NCBI GenBank assembly: GCA_963793415.1
Contig: CAWCAC010000002.1
Span: forward strand, 3,127,313 to 3,191,312
Source: CAXMST01 sp963793415
Lineage (GTDB): Bacteria > Actinomycetota > Thermoleophilia > Solirubrobacterales > 70-9
DNA length: 64,000 bases
Direction of reading: 5' to 3'
Shown here one piece after another: positions 44,797 through 60,177 of this stretch. The first letter of the stretch is position 1, and each line of letters starts with the position of its first letter. Both the position numbers and the translations under genes were made by a program. The notes under the pieces were generated by a model. That model was given only the letters and a program-made list of their open reading frames with translations, was not told the origin of the DNA and ran no database searches.

Positions 44797-44802
44797 AGTG
44801 TA
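44797..44802 (-). promoter_or_regulatory. -10 element of rpsL, leaderless arrangement
   Basis: TACACT on the minus strand ends 8 bp before the rpsL GTG, placing the RNA start at or within about two bases of the start codon. The same hexamer, in the same CTACACTGC context, occurs in front of rplJ. No good -35 is visible. Confidence 0.5.
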
Positions 44803-44857
44803 GCGACCCGGCCGCTTCTGCGCGAATCCGCTCCGGATGCGGGTCTTCAGCCCGAAA

Positions 44858-45145
44858 TCAGCGGCGTTCGCCGTTGCTGTGGCGAGCCGTGACCGGCCTG
44901 CCGAGCGGGCGCCGCGTGACGAGAGTGCCGTCGTCCTCCGGGCATGGAAGCGGGACCGAGTCAGGCGCATGCGGTCCGCCGCGACGCGGGCCGCTCGGCC
45001 GCTTCGGCTGGCGCCGGTAGCGGCGCCGCTGACCGCCGTCGTCTTCGGGAGCCTCGGCGGGCTCGGGCTCCGATCGGATCGCCCACCACAGAAGCCAGCA
45101 GGCGGCGACGATCGGAATCTTCAAGACCAGACCCATGAAGATCAT
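44858..45145 (-). CDS. Small membrane protein with charged tail
   Basis: 95 residues from the ATG giving MIFMGLVLKIPIVAACWLLWW; one membrane helix, then an acidic patch (RSEPEPAEAPEDDG) and a long Arg/Pro-rich tail. Short proteins of this pattern are common in actinobacteria. Function unknown. A longer frame starting 51 bp upstream is possible. Confidence 0.55.
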   Translation of the reverse strand: MIFMGLVLKIPIVAACWLLWWAIRSEPEPAEAPEDDGGQRRRYRRQPKRPSGPRRGGPHAPDSVPLPCPEDDGTLVTRRPLGRPVTARHSNGERR

Positions 45146-45165
45146 CGTGCCTACGCCTCCGTCCA

Positions 45166-45672
45166 TCACCGCGGAGTGTACCCATCGGTCGTCCACCGGA
45201 TCAGGGTCTCGACGTGCCCGTCCTCGATCCCGTGGACGGACTCCGTCTCGACCAGCAGCGTCGGCTCAGGCCGCGCCTCCGCCCACTCCCGGCAGGCGTC
45301 GTTGAGCGAATCGTCGATCCAGGCCAGAGGCCTGCCCTTCGCGTACTCGCCGATCGGCCCGAGCTTCCAGTGCGCGGTCCCGAAGCGGGCATCGGGGCCG
45401 AAGTGCAGGACCGGCAGGACCGGCAGCCCGAGCAGGTTCGGCAGGTAGTCGTTGGCGCGGTCCTCCCAGCCCGTCGCCCAGACCAGCTCGTAATGGGGCA
45501 GCAGTCGCCGTAGGCAGTCGCCGGCCCGGTTCGAGATCACGTGCGGCATTCCGTCGATCAGGTGGAACCGCCCCTTCTCGCGGGGCGGCTGGCCCTCGAA
45601 TCCGAACAGCGAGATGACGCCGTCGACATCGACGGCGAGGATCGGAAGATCGGCGCTGGCCCGTCCGTTCAT
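45166..45672 (-). CDS. HAD-like phosphatase-fold protein
   Basis: 168 residues from ATG 45672. The HAD fold is indicated by ILAVDVDGVISLF (nucleophile-type Asp in DVDGV), WATGWEDRAND (the threonine motif) and LAWIDDSLND (the final acidic pair). Related bacterial proteins have no known substrate. It diverges from the NAD-binding protein gene, with a TATATA-rich segment between them. Confidence 0.8.
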   Translation of the reverse strand: MNGRASADLPILAVDVDGVISLFGFEGQPPREKGRFHLIDGMPHVISNRAGDCLRRLLPHYELVWATGWEDRANDYLPNLLGLPVLPVLHFGPDARFGTAHWKLGPIGEYAKGRPLAWIDDSLNDACREWAEARPEPTLLVETESVHGIEDGHVETLIRWTTDGYTPR

Positions 45673-45683
45673 GAGCCGGGCAC

Positions 45684-45693
45684 CATATATATG
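45684..45693. promoter_or_regulatory. AT-rich palindrome, candidate -10 region of divergent genes
   Basis: CATATATATG stands out in this GC-rich DNA and lies 12 bp before the HAD-like gene start. It can serve as -10 for that gene on the minus strand. Confidence 0.35.
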
Positions 45694-45758
45694 CAGTCGA
45701 ACCGGGCAAGGCGGGCTCTGAACCACCAAGCCCGACCAGAACCGAAAAGGAGATTCAG

Positions 45759-46403
45759 ATGCGCGTCGCAATTGCCGGGGGACACGGGAAGATCGCCCTG
45801 CACCTGACGAGGATGCTCAGCGAGCGCGGCGACGAGGTCGTCTCGCTGATCCGCAACCCGGACCAGTCCGGCGATATCGAGGACGCCGGCGGCTCCCCCG
45901 TGATCGTCGATCTCGAGCAGGCCTCAGCCGAAGAGCTGGCCGACGCAATCTCGAGCGCCGACGCGATCGTCTTCGCCGCCGGAGCCGGCCCGGGCAGCGG
46001 CCCCGAGCGCAAGCAGTCGGTCGACTACGAGGCGGCGGCGAAGCTCGCCGACGCCGGCCGCAAGCTCGGAATCGAGCGATACGTCATCGTCAGCTCGATG
46101 GGAGCGAACCCCGACCATCCCGGCGACGACGTCTTCGACGTCTACCTGCGGGCCAAGGGCAAGGCCGACGAGGCCGTGATCTCCAGTGGCCTGACCTACG
46201 TGATCGTGCGTCCCGGGATGCTCACCGACGATCAGGGAACCGGCCTCGTCGAGGCCGGTCCTTCGGTCGAGCGCGGCGAGATCCCCAGGGAGGACGTCGC
46301 CGCCGTCCTTGCCGGCTGCCTGCGGACCGAGACGGTCGCCGACAAGGTCTTCGAGGTCGTCGGCGGCGAGACTTCGATCCCAGACGCGCTCACCTACCTG
46401 TAG
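45759..46403 (+). CDS. NAD(P)-binding atypical short-chain dehydrogenase
   Basis: 214 residues with AAAAGGAGAT before the ATG. The glycine motif AGGHGKIALHL begins a Rossmann fold; DAIVFAAGAGPGSG, VDYEAAAKLADAGRKLGIERYVIVSS and LTYVIVRPGML match the SDR_a5/NmrA-like NAD(P)H-binding family, whose members often lack a catalytic tyrosine motif. Likely a cytoplasmic reductase or redox sensor; substrate unknown. Confidence 0.88.
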   Translation: MRVAIAGGHGKIALHLTRMLSERGDEVVSLIRNPDQSGDIEDAGGSPVIVDLEQASAEELADAISSADAIVFAAGAGPGSGPERKQSVDYEAAAKLADAGRKLGIERYVIVSSMGANPDHPGDDVFDVYLRAKGKADEAVISSGLTYVIVRPGMLTDDQGTGLVEAGPSVERGEIPREDVAAVLAGCLRTETVADKVFEVVGGETSIPDALTYL

Positions 46404-46509
46404 CGGTAGGTTAGGCGCGGCTCAGGCAGGGAGGACCAGCGGTCTTTGCGGCTCTGGGCAGCCACTGAATCCGCCACCCGAGGGGGCGGGAGAAAGCGAG
46501 AACACAGGC

Positions 46510-46917
46510 ATGAGCAAGAAGCTAATCCTGATCCTGGCGATGGCGCTGTCCGCAGCGTTGATCGCCTCGGGCTGCGGGGACGACGACAGCACGAGCAGCA
46601 CGACGGAGTCGACGACCGAGACGTCGACGACCGAAACGACCACCGAAGACACCAGCACCGCCACCGGCACCGAGGGCGCCTCTTCCGATGAGATCACCCA
46701 GGCCTGCCAGCAGGCGATCGAGGCACAGGGCGTGCCGCTTTCCGATGAGCTCAAGAGCCAGATCGAGGGCATCTGCGAGGAGGCGGCCACGAGCAACGAC
46801 CCGGCCGAGATCCAGGCCGCCACGCAGGAGGTCTGCGAGCTGGTCGTCAAGGAGAACACGACCGCGGGCGACATCCAGGACCAGGCCCTGAAGGCCTGCG
46901 AGACCGCCGGCCAGTAG
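46510..46917 (+). CDS. Small Ser/Thr-rich lipoprotein
   Basis: 135 residues from ATG 46510. Signal peptide with lipobox ASGC (Cys22 region), a Thr/Ser/Glu linker of about 35 residues (TETSTTETTTEDTSTATG) that would span the wall, then a folded helical domain with four cysteines (ITQACQQAI, IEGICEEA, VCELVV, LKACETA), probably two disulfides. Family not recognised. Confidence 0.8.
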   Translation: MSKKLILILAMALSAALIASGCGDDDSTSSTTESTTETSTTETTTEDTSTATGTEGASSDEITQACQQAIEAQGVPLSDELKSQIEGICEEAATSNDPAEIQAATQEVCELVVKENTTAGDIQDQALKACETAGQ

Positions 46918-46937
46918 GCACGACTGACGACCGGAAC

Positions 46938-46973
46938 CCGGCGCCCCTCGGCTACGTGCCCGAGGGGCGCCGG
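46938..46973. terminator. Strong hairpin after the lipoprotein gene
   Basis: A perfect 14-bp stem (CCGGCGCCCCTCGG with its complement) and an 8-nt loop, 20 bp beyond the lipoprotein stop. No T-run; it may stop plus-strand transcription and also back up the rpoC terminator. Confidence 0.6.
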
Positions 46974-47040
46974 CGCTCCGGCTGACACCGCGCCGGGCCG
47001 TCCCGAGCCCGACGCCGGGCCGCACCCGGGGCGCCAACGA

Positions 47041-47075
47041 GAGAGGGCGGCCCCGGAACCCGGAACCGCCCTCTC
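47041..47075 (-). terminator. Hairpin after rpoC
   Basis: GAGAGGGCGG and CCGCCCTCTC form a perfect 10-bp stem with a 15-nt loop, about 30 bp beyond the rpoC stop. Confidence 0.6.
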
Positions 47076-47105
47076 GGAACTCGTGTGAGTGGAGCCTGAG
47101 CGGCC

Positions 47106-51158
<4,053 letters not shown>

Positions 51159-51232
51159 GTGATGCGTCCTTTACTTGATCTGCGCCTGTGCGCTTGTGGC
51201 GGGGCTGATGAGGTCCGGTTGGGACGGAGGCG

Positions 51233-54781
<3,549 letters not shown>

Positions 54782-54869
54782 CAGGCAACTCCTGGGAGTG
54801 ACTCGAAGGGTGGGCGAATCGGCGCGCTAGGAAGGCAGGCTGAAAGGCCGGTCCCGCGCGCGACCGCCA

Positions 54870-54898
54870 AAGATAGCACACGAGTTCGTGCGTGTTCA
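54870..54898 (-). promoter_or_regulatory. Promoter of rpoBC
   Basis: On the minus strand TGAACA (-35), a 17-bp spacer and TATCTT (-10), about 90 bp before rpoB. The spacer contains CACGAGTTCGTG (near 54879-54890), arms CACGA/TCGTG, which could be an operator. A second -10 candidate TACAAT is at 54942-54947. Confidence 0.5.
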
Positions 54899-54999
54899 GG
54901 CACGCGACTGGGAGGGGGCTCTCCTCGGCCCCGGGTCGGGGATTGTACCCGCATCGCGGCGGAAAAGGGGACGATTTCCTGACCGCGGCCCGATTCGGC

Positions 55000-55434
55000 T
55001 CAGGTGAGCGTGATCGTGCGCGTCCGGCGCCCGACGTTGCCGAGGATGTCCTGGAAGCGGATCCGGATCGTTGCCTCGAGCGTCTTGCCGGCCCTGAGCG
55101 CGCGCTTGATCCTGCGCTCCTGCCGTGCCTTGCGCGGCCGCAGCTCCAGGGTCGCCTGTCGCCCGGGCGCGACGGTCGCCGTCGCCCGGCGCAGTCGGAA
55201 GGCCCGGCCGCCCTGGCGGATGTTGCCGCGGGCGACGATCGAGACGATCTCGGCGGCGCCGGCGCGGATCTCGACGACGATGTTCTTGCCCTGAGGCTGG
55301 GTGCCGCCGATCGTGTCGACGAGGACGCCGTCGATCCCGGCGGCAGCCGCCGGTCCCGGGGCGGCGAGCAGCGCCAGCGCGATCACGAAGGTGACGAGGA
55401 TCGGAGCAGGACCAGGGCGATGCAGAACGGCCAT
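55000..55434 (-). CDS. Secreted beta-rich protein of unknown function
   Basis: 144 residues. Signal peptide ending in PAAAA-G, then a small beta-rich domain with Arg-rich patches (RPRKARQERRIKRALRAG). No cysteines or known motif. Resembles in style the other secreted protein at 57362-57748. Confidence 0.65.
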   Translation of the reverse strand: MAVLHRPGPAPILVTFVIALALLAAPGPAAAAGIDGVLVDTIGGTQPQGKNIVVEIRAGAAEIVSIVARGNIRQGGRAFRLRRATATVAPGRQATLELRPRKARQERRIKRALRAGKTLEATIRIRFQDILGNVGRRTRTITLT

Positions 55435-55489
55435 CGCCCTTCGAGCGTAGGCAACCGGGGCCGGCGGGGCGCCGGTTCGAGGAGGTCGC

Positions 55490-57253
55490 TCAGGCAGTGA
55501 GCGTCGTGAAGGTGACGATGACCGCGACGACGAGGAGGTTGATCGGCACGCCCAGCCGCAGGTAGTCGGTGAACCGGTAGCCGCCCGGGCCGTAGACCAT
55601 GGTGTTCGTCTGGTAGCCCATCGGGGTCAGGAACGACGAGGACGCCGCGACCGCGAGTGCGATCGCGATCGAGCGCTCGTCGAGGCCGGCAGCCGCAGCG
55701 ACTGCGATCGCGATCGGCAGCAGCACGGCCGCCGCCGCGTTGTTCGTGATCACCTCCGTCAGCAGGGTGGTGGCAACGATGATCCCGAGGATGATTCCGG
55801 CGTCTCCGAGGCCGTCGAAGGTGCCGACCAGCGCGTTCGCGATCTCGGCCGCCAGCCCGGTTGACTCGATCGCTGCGCCGAGGCCGAACGCGGCGGCGAT
55901 CAGCACGATCACGTCGAGGTCGATCGAGTTGCGGGCCTCGGTGAAGCTGAGCACCCGGGTCCCGATCAGGATCCCGGCGGCGACGAGGGCACCCTGGAGG
56001 ATCGGGAGCACGTCGAGCGCCGCGAGCAGGACGACCGCGACGGTGAGCAGCGCAACCAGCGGCGCCTTCTTCGAGGCGGCCGGCGACGGCCCGCCGATCC
56101 GGGCGACGAGCAGGAAGTGGCGTCCCTCCCGATTACGGCGGCGGAAGTCGGGGTCCGCGAGCAGCAGCAGCGTGTCGCCGGGTTCGAGCCGCTCGTGGCC
56201 GAGCGCGGTGCGGACCCGCTCGCCGGCTCGGTGGATCGCCAGGACGACGCCCTCATAGTTGCGACGGAAGTCGGCCTCGGCCAGGGTCCGCCCGACCAGC
56301 GGGCTGCCCGGGCCGATCACAGCTTCGAAGAACGTGTGCTGGGGGGAGTCGATCGCCTGCATGTGGTCCTGTTCGACGGAGCTCAGACCGGCCGTCCGCT
56401 GCAGATCGACAACGAGATCGGAGCGGCCGACGAAGACGAGGCGGTCGCCGCCGCGCAAGGTCCGGTCGGGCTCGACCGGTGTGATCAGAAGGTCGTCGCG
56501 CTGGATCTCGGCCAGATAGACGTCTTCCAGCTGCCGGAACCCTGCTTCGGTGACGGTGGCGCCATCGAGCTTGCCGTCGCGCTCGACCATCATCTGCACC
56601 GAGAACTCCCGGATCTCGTCGGTGAAGCGCTCGACGCTGCGGCGCTCCGGTAGGAGCAGCGGGGCGAGAGCGATCACCGCAGTCAGGCCGACGAACGCGA
56701 CGCAGGCGCCGAGCGGCGTGATCTCGAACATTCCGATCGGCTCGGCCCCCGACTCGACCAGCAGGCCCGAGACGACGAGGTTGGTCGACGTCCCGATCAC
56801 CGTCAGCGTCCCGCCAAGGATCGCGGCATAGGAGACCGGCAGCAGAAACCGTGAAGCGGAGGTGCCACGCGCTGCCGCCCAGCTCGTGATCTCCGGGATC
56901 AGCATGCCGACGAGCGGGGTGTTGTTGAGGAATGCCGAGGCTCCGCCGGTCGGGACGAGCAGCCGCGCCAGCGCGATCCTGCCCACTTCCCGGGGGTTGC
57001 CGAGCAGGTTGCTGACCATCGGGCCGAGCACGCCGGTCTTCTCGACGGCCCGGGCGAGAACGTAGAGGGCAGCGACGGTGAGCGGCGCCGAGTTGCTGAA
57101 CCCGGCGAAGGCCTGCTCTTCGTCGATCACGCCCGCGACCAGCAGCGTCACCGTCGCCGCGAGCACGACCGCGGCGGGTGGCGCCACCTCGCGGGCGAGC
57201 AGGATCAGGGTCGCGACGACGACGAACAGGGTGAACCAGGCATCGGCCCCCAT
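55490..57253 (-). CDS. SLC13/DASS-type transporter with two RCK_C domains
   Basis: 587 residues. N-terminal membrane half with FLNNTPLVGMLIPEI, two soluble TrkA_C/RCK_C domains in the middle (about residues 205-365: LEDVYLAEIQRDDLLITPVEPDRTLRGGDRLVFVGR, key part RGGDRLVFVG, and EPGDTLLLLADPDF), then a second membrane half with TEVITNNAAAAVLLPIA. The two NN-T/A motifs are the SLC13 hairpin signatures. Such proteins import sulfate, di- or tricarboxylates; the substrate is not evident. It interrupts the rplL-rpoB neighbourhood. Confidence 0.85.
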   Translation of the reverse strand: MGADAWFTLFVVVATLILLAREVAPPAAVVLAATVTLLVAGVIDEEQAFAGFSNSAPLTVAALYVLARAVEKTGVLGPMVSNLLGNPREVGRIALARLLVPTGGASAFLNNTPLVGMLIPEITSWAAARGTSASRFLLPVSYAAILGGTLTVIGTSTNLVVSGLLVESGAEPIGMFEITPLGACVAFVGLTAVIALAPLLLPERRSVERFTDEIREFSVQMMVERDGKLDGATVTEAGFRQLEDVYLAEIQRDDLLITPVEPDRTLRGGDRLVFVGRSDLVVDLQRTAGLSSVEQDHMQAIDSPQHTFFEAVIGPGSPLVGRTLAEADFRRNYEGVVLAIHRAGERVRTALGHERLEPGDTLLLLADPDFRRRNREGRHFLLVARIGGPSPAASKKAPLVALLTVAVVLLAALDVLPILQGALVAAGILIGTRVLSFTEARNSIDLDVIVLIAAAFGLGAAIESTGLAAEIANALVGTFDGLGDAGIILGIIVATTLLTEVITNNAAAAVLLPIAIAVAAAAGLDERSIAIALAVAASSSFLTPMGYQTNTMVYGPGGYRFTDYLRLGVPINLLVVAVIVTFTTLTA

Positions 57254-57361
57254 AACGTCACCTCGATGCCCCGCGGCGGAAGGGTCGAACCGAACTCAAG
57301 GTCGCGGCAGCCTACCCCACCCAAACGATCGAGAAGGTTCGCGACGGTAGCCCGCCTGCCG

Positions 57362-57748
57362 CTACCGCGTCCGCTTCAGCGTGACCCGCTCGAAGGCCTC
57401 ACAGCGCTTCTTCTTGATCGTCGTCTTCTGCCGCGCCCTGCGGGCGTTCTTGAACCTGCCCCTGACGGCGATGCGGTAGGGGTCGCCGGCGACGTTCTTG
57501 GCGCGGCCGCGGAACGAGTAGGTGCCGCGGCGGGATACCTTGAGGCCCTCGAGCTTGAACGCGGCCCGGTTGCGGCACTCATATATGGCGACGCCGACAT
57601 CCACCTGGCGACCGCCGCTCGTCGTCGTCAGCACGTTGGTGCCGGCCCGGTAGCTCGTGTCGCCCGGTGGGCGCTCGCCGCCGAGAGCTACGGCCGGCAG
57701 GACGAGCAGCGTCACGCAGGCGATCGTCAACTTGGCCTTGGTCTTCAT
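57362..57748 (-). CDS. Secreted basic protein of unknown function
   Basis: 128 residues. Signal peptide ending in VALG-G, then a beta-rich domain with two cysteines (YECRNR and KKRCEAF) and a very basic end. No family recognised. Confidence 0.65.
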   Translation of the reverse strand: MKTKAKLTIACVTLLVLPAVALGGERPPGDTSYRAGTNVLTTTSGGRQVDVGVAIYECRNRAAFKLEGLKVSRRGTYSFRGRAKNVAGDPYRIAVRGRFKNARRARQKTTIKKKRCEAFERVTLKRTR

Positions 57749-57802
57749 GGACCTCTGTTCCCGTTTTCGGCCTCGCTCAACCCCTGCCGCGTCGTCAACG
57801 AA

Positions 57803-57838
57803 GAAGCGGCGCCGCCCCCGGAGGAGCGGCGCCGCTTC
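57803..57838 (-). terminator. Second hairpin downstream of rplL
   Basis: GAAGCGGCGCCGC and its exact complement form a perfect 13-bp stem with a 10-nt loop. It lies about 120 bp beyond rplL and just upstream of the secreted-protein gene. Confidence 0.5.
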
Positions 57839-57896
57839 GAAATCGTCCTTGGCCCGAAGGCCGCGGGCGTCCAGCAGGCAGGCCGCCGACCGCGAG

Positions 57897-57920
57897 AACG
57901 CCCGGCAAGCGCCGGGCGTT
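57897..57920 (-). terminator. Hairpin after rplL
   Basis: AACGCCCGGC-aagc-GCCGGGCGTT is a perfect 10-bp stem, 37 bp after the rplL stop, expected to end the rplJL transcript. Confidence 0.6.
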
Positions 57921-57957
57921 AGGTGCGGACCGGCGAAACCGCCGGTATTCAGCGGGT

Positions 57958-58338
57958 CTACTTGACCTCGACGGAGCCGCCGGCCTCCTCGATCTCGGCC
58001 TTGAGCTTGTCGGCCTCCTCGCGCTCGATGCCCTCCTTGATCGGCTTCGGAGCCTCGTCGACGAGCGCCTTGGCCTCCTTGAGACCGAGGCCGGTCGCGG
58101 CGCGGACGGCCTTGATCACCTGGATCTTCTTGTCGCCCGCGGCGGTCAGCACCACGTCGACGGTGCCGTCACCCTCGTCGGCGGCCTCATCGCCGCCACC
58201 GCCGCCGGCGGCCGGGGCCGCCGCTGCAACGGCGGTCGCCGAGACGCCGAACTCCTCCTCGAGCGCCTTGATGCGCTCGGAGAGTTCGAGCACGGAGATG
58301 CCCTTCAGTTCCTCAATCCACTCTTCGGTCGTAGGCAA
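57958..58338 (-). CDS. rplL: 50S ribosomal protein L7/L12
   Basis: 126 residues. N-terminal dimerisation domain (EEWIEELKGISVLELSERIKALEE), Ala/Gly hinge, and C-terminal factor-binding domain VVLTAAGDKKIQVIKAVRAATGLGLKEAKALVD. It recruits elongation-factor GTPases to the ribosome stalk. It is 3 bp after rplJ. Confidence 0.97.
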   Translation of the reverse strand: MPTTEEWIEELKGISVLELSERIKALEEEFGVSATAVAAAAPAAGGGGGDEAADEGDGTVDVVLTAAGDKKIQVIKAVRAATGLGLKEAKALVDEAPKPIKEGIEREEADKLKAEIEEAGGSVEVK

Positions 58339-58341
58339 GGT

Positions 58342-59124
58342 TCAGTCCTCCTTGGTTTCGTCGGCTTCGGATTCCTCCGACGCGGCCTCGCCGGCTGCGT
58401 CGTCCTCCTCGCCCTTGTCGGTTTCTTCAGGTTGGTCGGAAGTGTCTGAGGCGTCGGCCTCGGGGCCGGCGTCGGCTTCTGCCTCGGCGGCGGGGGCCTC
58501 CTCGGCAGCCGACTCCTCGGCAGGAGCCTCGCCCTCGGCCGGAGCCTCCTCGGCTTTGGTCTCCTCCTCGGCGGCGGGCTCGGGTTCGGCCGCCGGCGCC
58601 TCGCCGGTGACCAGGCCCTGCTCGGCGATCTGGCCGAGTTGCGTCGCGAGACCCTGAACGAGGCCGTTCAGCGAGCGGACCAGGCCGGTCAGCGGGGCGG
58701 CCGTCATCGCGACCAGCTGGCCGCGGAGCACGTCGACGCCGGGCAGGCGGGAGATCGCCTTGAACTGGTCCGGATCGAGGGGCTTGCCCTCCATCAGACC
58801 GCCCTTGTAGGAGATCGTCTCGTTCGCCTTGATGAAGTCGGTGATCGCCTTGGCCGCGACGACGGGGTCGCCCTTGACGTAGGTCAGCGCGGTCGGCCCG
58901 TTCAGGTGCTCGTCGAGCGCCTCCGAGCCGGAGTCGGCGGTGACCCGCTTGGCGAGGCGGTTCTTGACGACGCTGAAGCTGGCGTCGGCCTCGCGCAGCT
59001 TGCTGCGCAGCTCGGCTGCCTGCGGGACGGAGATCCCGCGGTAGTCGACGACGAAGACGGCCTTCGAAGCCTCGAGCTCCTCGCCGATCTCCTTGACTGC
59101 CGCTTCCTTCTGCTGTTTGTCCAT
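58342..59124 (-). CDS. rplJ: 50S ribosomal protein L10 with long acidic tail
   Basis: 260 residues versus about 170-180 usually. L10 body to about residue 172: VFVVDYRGISVPQAAELR, VVKNRLAKRV, LNGPTALTY and LRGQLVAMTAAPLTGLVRSL. The stalk helix that binds L7/L12 is then followed by about 88 residues dominated by Glu, Ala and Pro. L10 in many bacteria represses its own mRNA by binding the leader seen just upstream. Confidence 0.96.
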   Translation of the reverse strand: MDKQQKEAAVKEIGEELEASKAVFVVDYRGISVPQAAELRSKLREADASFSVVKNRLAKRVTADSGSEALDEHLNGPTALTYVKGDPVVAAKAITDFIKANETISYKGGLMEGKPLDPDQFKAISRLPGVDVLRGQLVAMTAAPLTGLVRSLNGLVQGLATQLGQIAEQGLVTGEAPAAEPEPAAEEETKAEEAPAEGEAPAEESAAEEAPAAEAEADAGPEADASDTSDQPEETDKGEEDDAAGEAASEESEADETKED

Positions 59125-59196
59125 CTCAGGCTCTCAGTCCCTTGTGGTTTTCCAGATTGGTGAAGTTCGATCCCGGGCCGGAGTCCGTTCGAGGGC

Positions 59197-59224
59197 AAAA
59201 GAAAAACCCGCACGCAGGCGGGCT
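59197..59224 (-). terminator. Intrinsic terminator in the rplJ leader
   Basis: On the minus strand CCCGC-CTGCGT-GCGGG is followed by TTTTTCTTTT, the clearest rho-independent terminator in the window. It stands about 70 bp before rplJ and behind the promoter, so it should act as an attenuator. Confidence 0.75.
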
Positions 59225-59334
59225 CGGGACGGTCTGTCCGTGTGCTCCACCTGCACCGGCCTCGCATCCGATCTGCATCGTCCGCGGTTATGGAGCTATC
59301 GCTCCGCCGGTGGTCTTCGGCTTCGGGACGCGGC
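59225..59334 (-). ncRNA. Probable L10 leader RNA
   Basis: Between the promoter and the attenuator, the minus strand has CCGAAGACCACCGG and later GCCGGTGCAGGTG, the conserved segments I associate with the L10(L12)4-binding leader (kink-turn and internal loop). Assignment is from memory of the motif and needs a covariance-model search. Confidence 0.5.
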
Positions 59335-59340
59335 AGTGTA
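59335..59340 (-). promoter_or_regulatory. -10 element of rplJL
   Basis: TACACT on the minus strand in the context CTACACTGC, the same as at rpsL. It would give a leader of about 200 nt containing the L10-leader-like RNA and the attenuator. Confidence 0.45.
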
Positions 59341-59390
59341 GGGAATCGCCGCCGACCGCGCCAGCCGCGCGGCCGGCTGCACGTCGGCGT

Positions 59391-59783
59391 CTACGGCGCC
59401 GCGCGCTCGATGCCCGGCACTTCGTCGAGCCCGCGATCGAACGACAGCACCGGCCCCGCGTCGCTGAGGATGTCGAGCGCGCAGAGGTAGGAGTCAGCGA
59501 AGTCGAGCCCGTGACGAGCGTAGATCGAGATCGTCGTCTCGAGCAGTTCCGGGTACGCCACCCGGACCTGCCGGGTGTCGATCGCCTCGCGCAGCTTCGC
59601 CGCCACCTCGTCCCGCGGCAGCCGATAGGCCGACTCGAGCACGTAGGCGCACTCGGCGAGGATCATCTCGGTCAGGATCAGGCTGTCCGGATCGGCGGCA
59701 GCAACGAGGGCCTCGGCCCTAGCGGCCTGGTCGGGCGGGTCCTGCGTCAAGAGCCGGATCAGAACGTTCGTGTCAATCAGCAA
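59391..59783 (-). CDS. VapC-type PIN-domain toxin
   Basis: 130 residues from TTG 59783, chosen because the PIN fold starts at once with LLIDTNVLIRLL; the frame extends upstream through the antitoxin gene. Acidic active-site residues are visible in IDTNV, LTEMILAECAYVLE, DFADSYLCAL and SFDRGLDEV. PIN toxins are Mg-dependent RNases. It overlaps the antitoxin gene by 11 bp, the normal VapBC arrangement. Confidence 0.88.
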   Translation of the reverse strand: MLIDTNVLIRLLTQDPPDQAARAEALVAAADPDSLILTEMILAECAYVLESAYRLPRDEVAAKLREAIDTRQVRVAYPELLETTISIYARHGLDFADSYLCALDILSDAGPVLSFDRGLDEVPGIERAAP

Positions 59784-60042
59784 GCCGGCGCGCCTTCGCT
59801 TCCCAGTCCTTCGCTCGTCGCCGCATCGCCAGCGCCCGGATCTCGTCCCAGCTCTTGCCGCGGACATCGTCGGGGACCGGCACGGTCCCGCTCAGGTCGG
59901 CGAGGCTCCCCTGCCGCTTGATCTCAGCCGTGCCCTCGCGGATCCGGAAATCGACCCGGTCCCCGGGCTCGAGCCCGAGTGCCCTGCGCACCTCCTGCGG
60001 GATCGTCACCTGGCCCTTGCTCGTCATCTTGGCCACAGGCAT
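59773..60042 (-). CDS. VapB-type antitoxin, AbrB/SpoVT fold
   Basis: 89 residues. MPVAKMTSKGQVTIPQEVRRALGLEPGDRVDF is the swapped-hairpin AbrB DNA-binding domain (key part SKGQVTIPQEVR); the C-terminal basic helix wraps the toxin in this family. It neutralises the PIN protein and should repress the pair's promoter, where two direct repeats are present. Confidence 0.9.
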   Translation of the reverse strand: MPVAKMTSKGQVTIPQEVRRALGLEPGDRVDFRIREGTAEIKRQGSLADLSGTVPVPDDVRGKSWDEIRALAMRRRAKDWEAKARRLAD

Positions 60043-60060
60043 TTCTTACCTCTCGATCGG

Positions 60061-60087
60061 TGTAAGGACAAGGACCGAATGTAAGGA
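60061..60087. promoter_or_regulatory. Direct repeats before vapBC, candidate operator
   Basis: TGTAAGGA occurs at 60061-60068 and 60080-60087, 19 bp apart, in the promoter region of the antitoxin gene; each is followed or preceded by CCGA-like bases. Binding by the AbrB-type antitoxin is inferred. Confidence 0.4.
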
Positions 60088-60177
60088 ATACCGACTGAAA
60101 GTCAAACCCAGGGCCGGGCCGGTCGCCGCGTCGAAGTGCTGTCCGTGACCATCTGCGGCGGCCGTGGCCGGCTTCGC

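Noticed and set aside
46404..46416. TAGGTTAGGC after the NAD-binding protein gene as an IdeR site
   Set aside because: It is a half-site only, placed directly behind a stop codon with no inverted partner.
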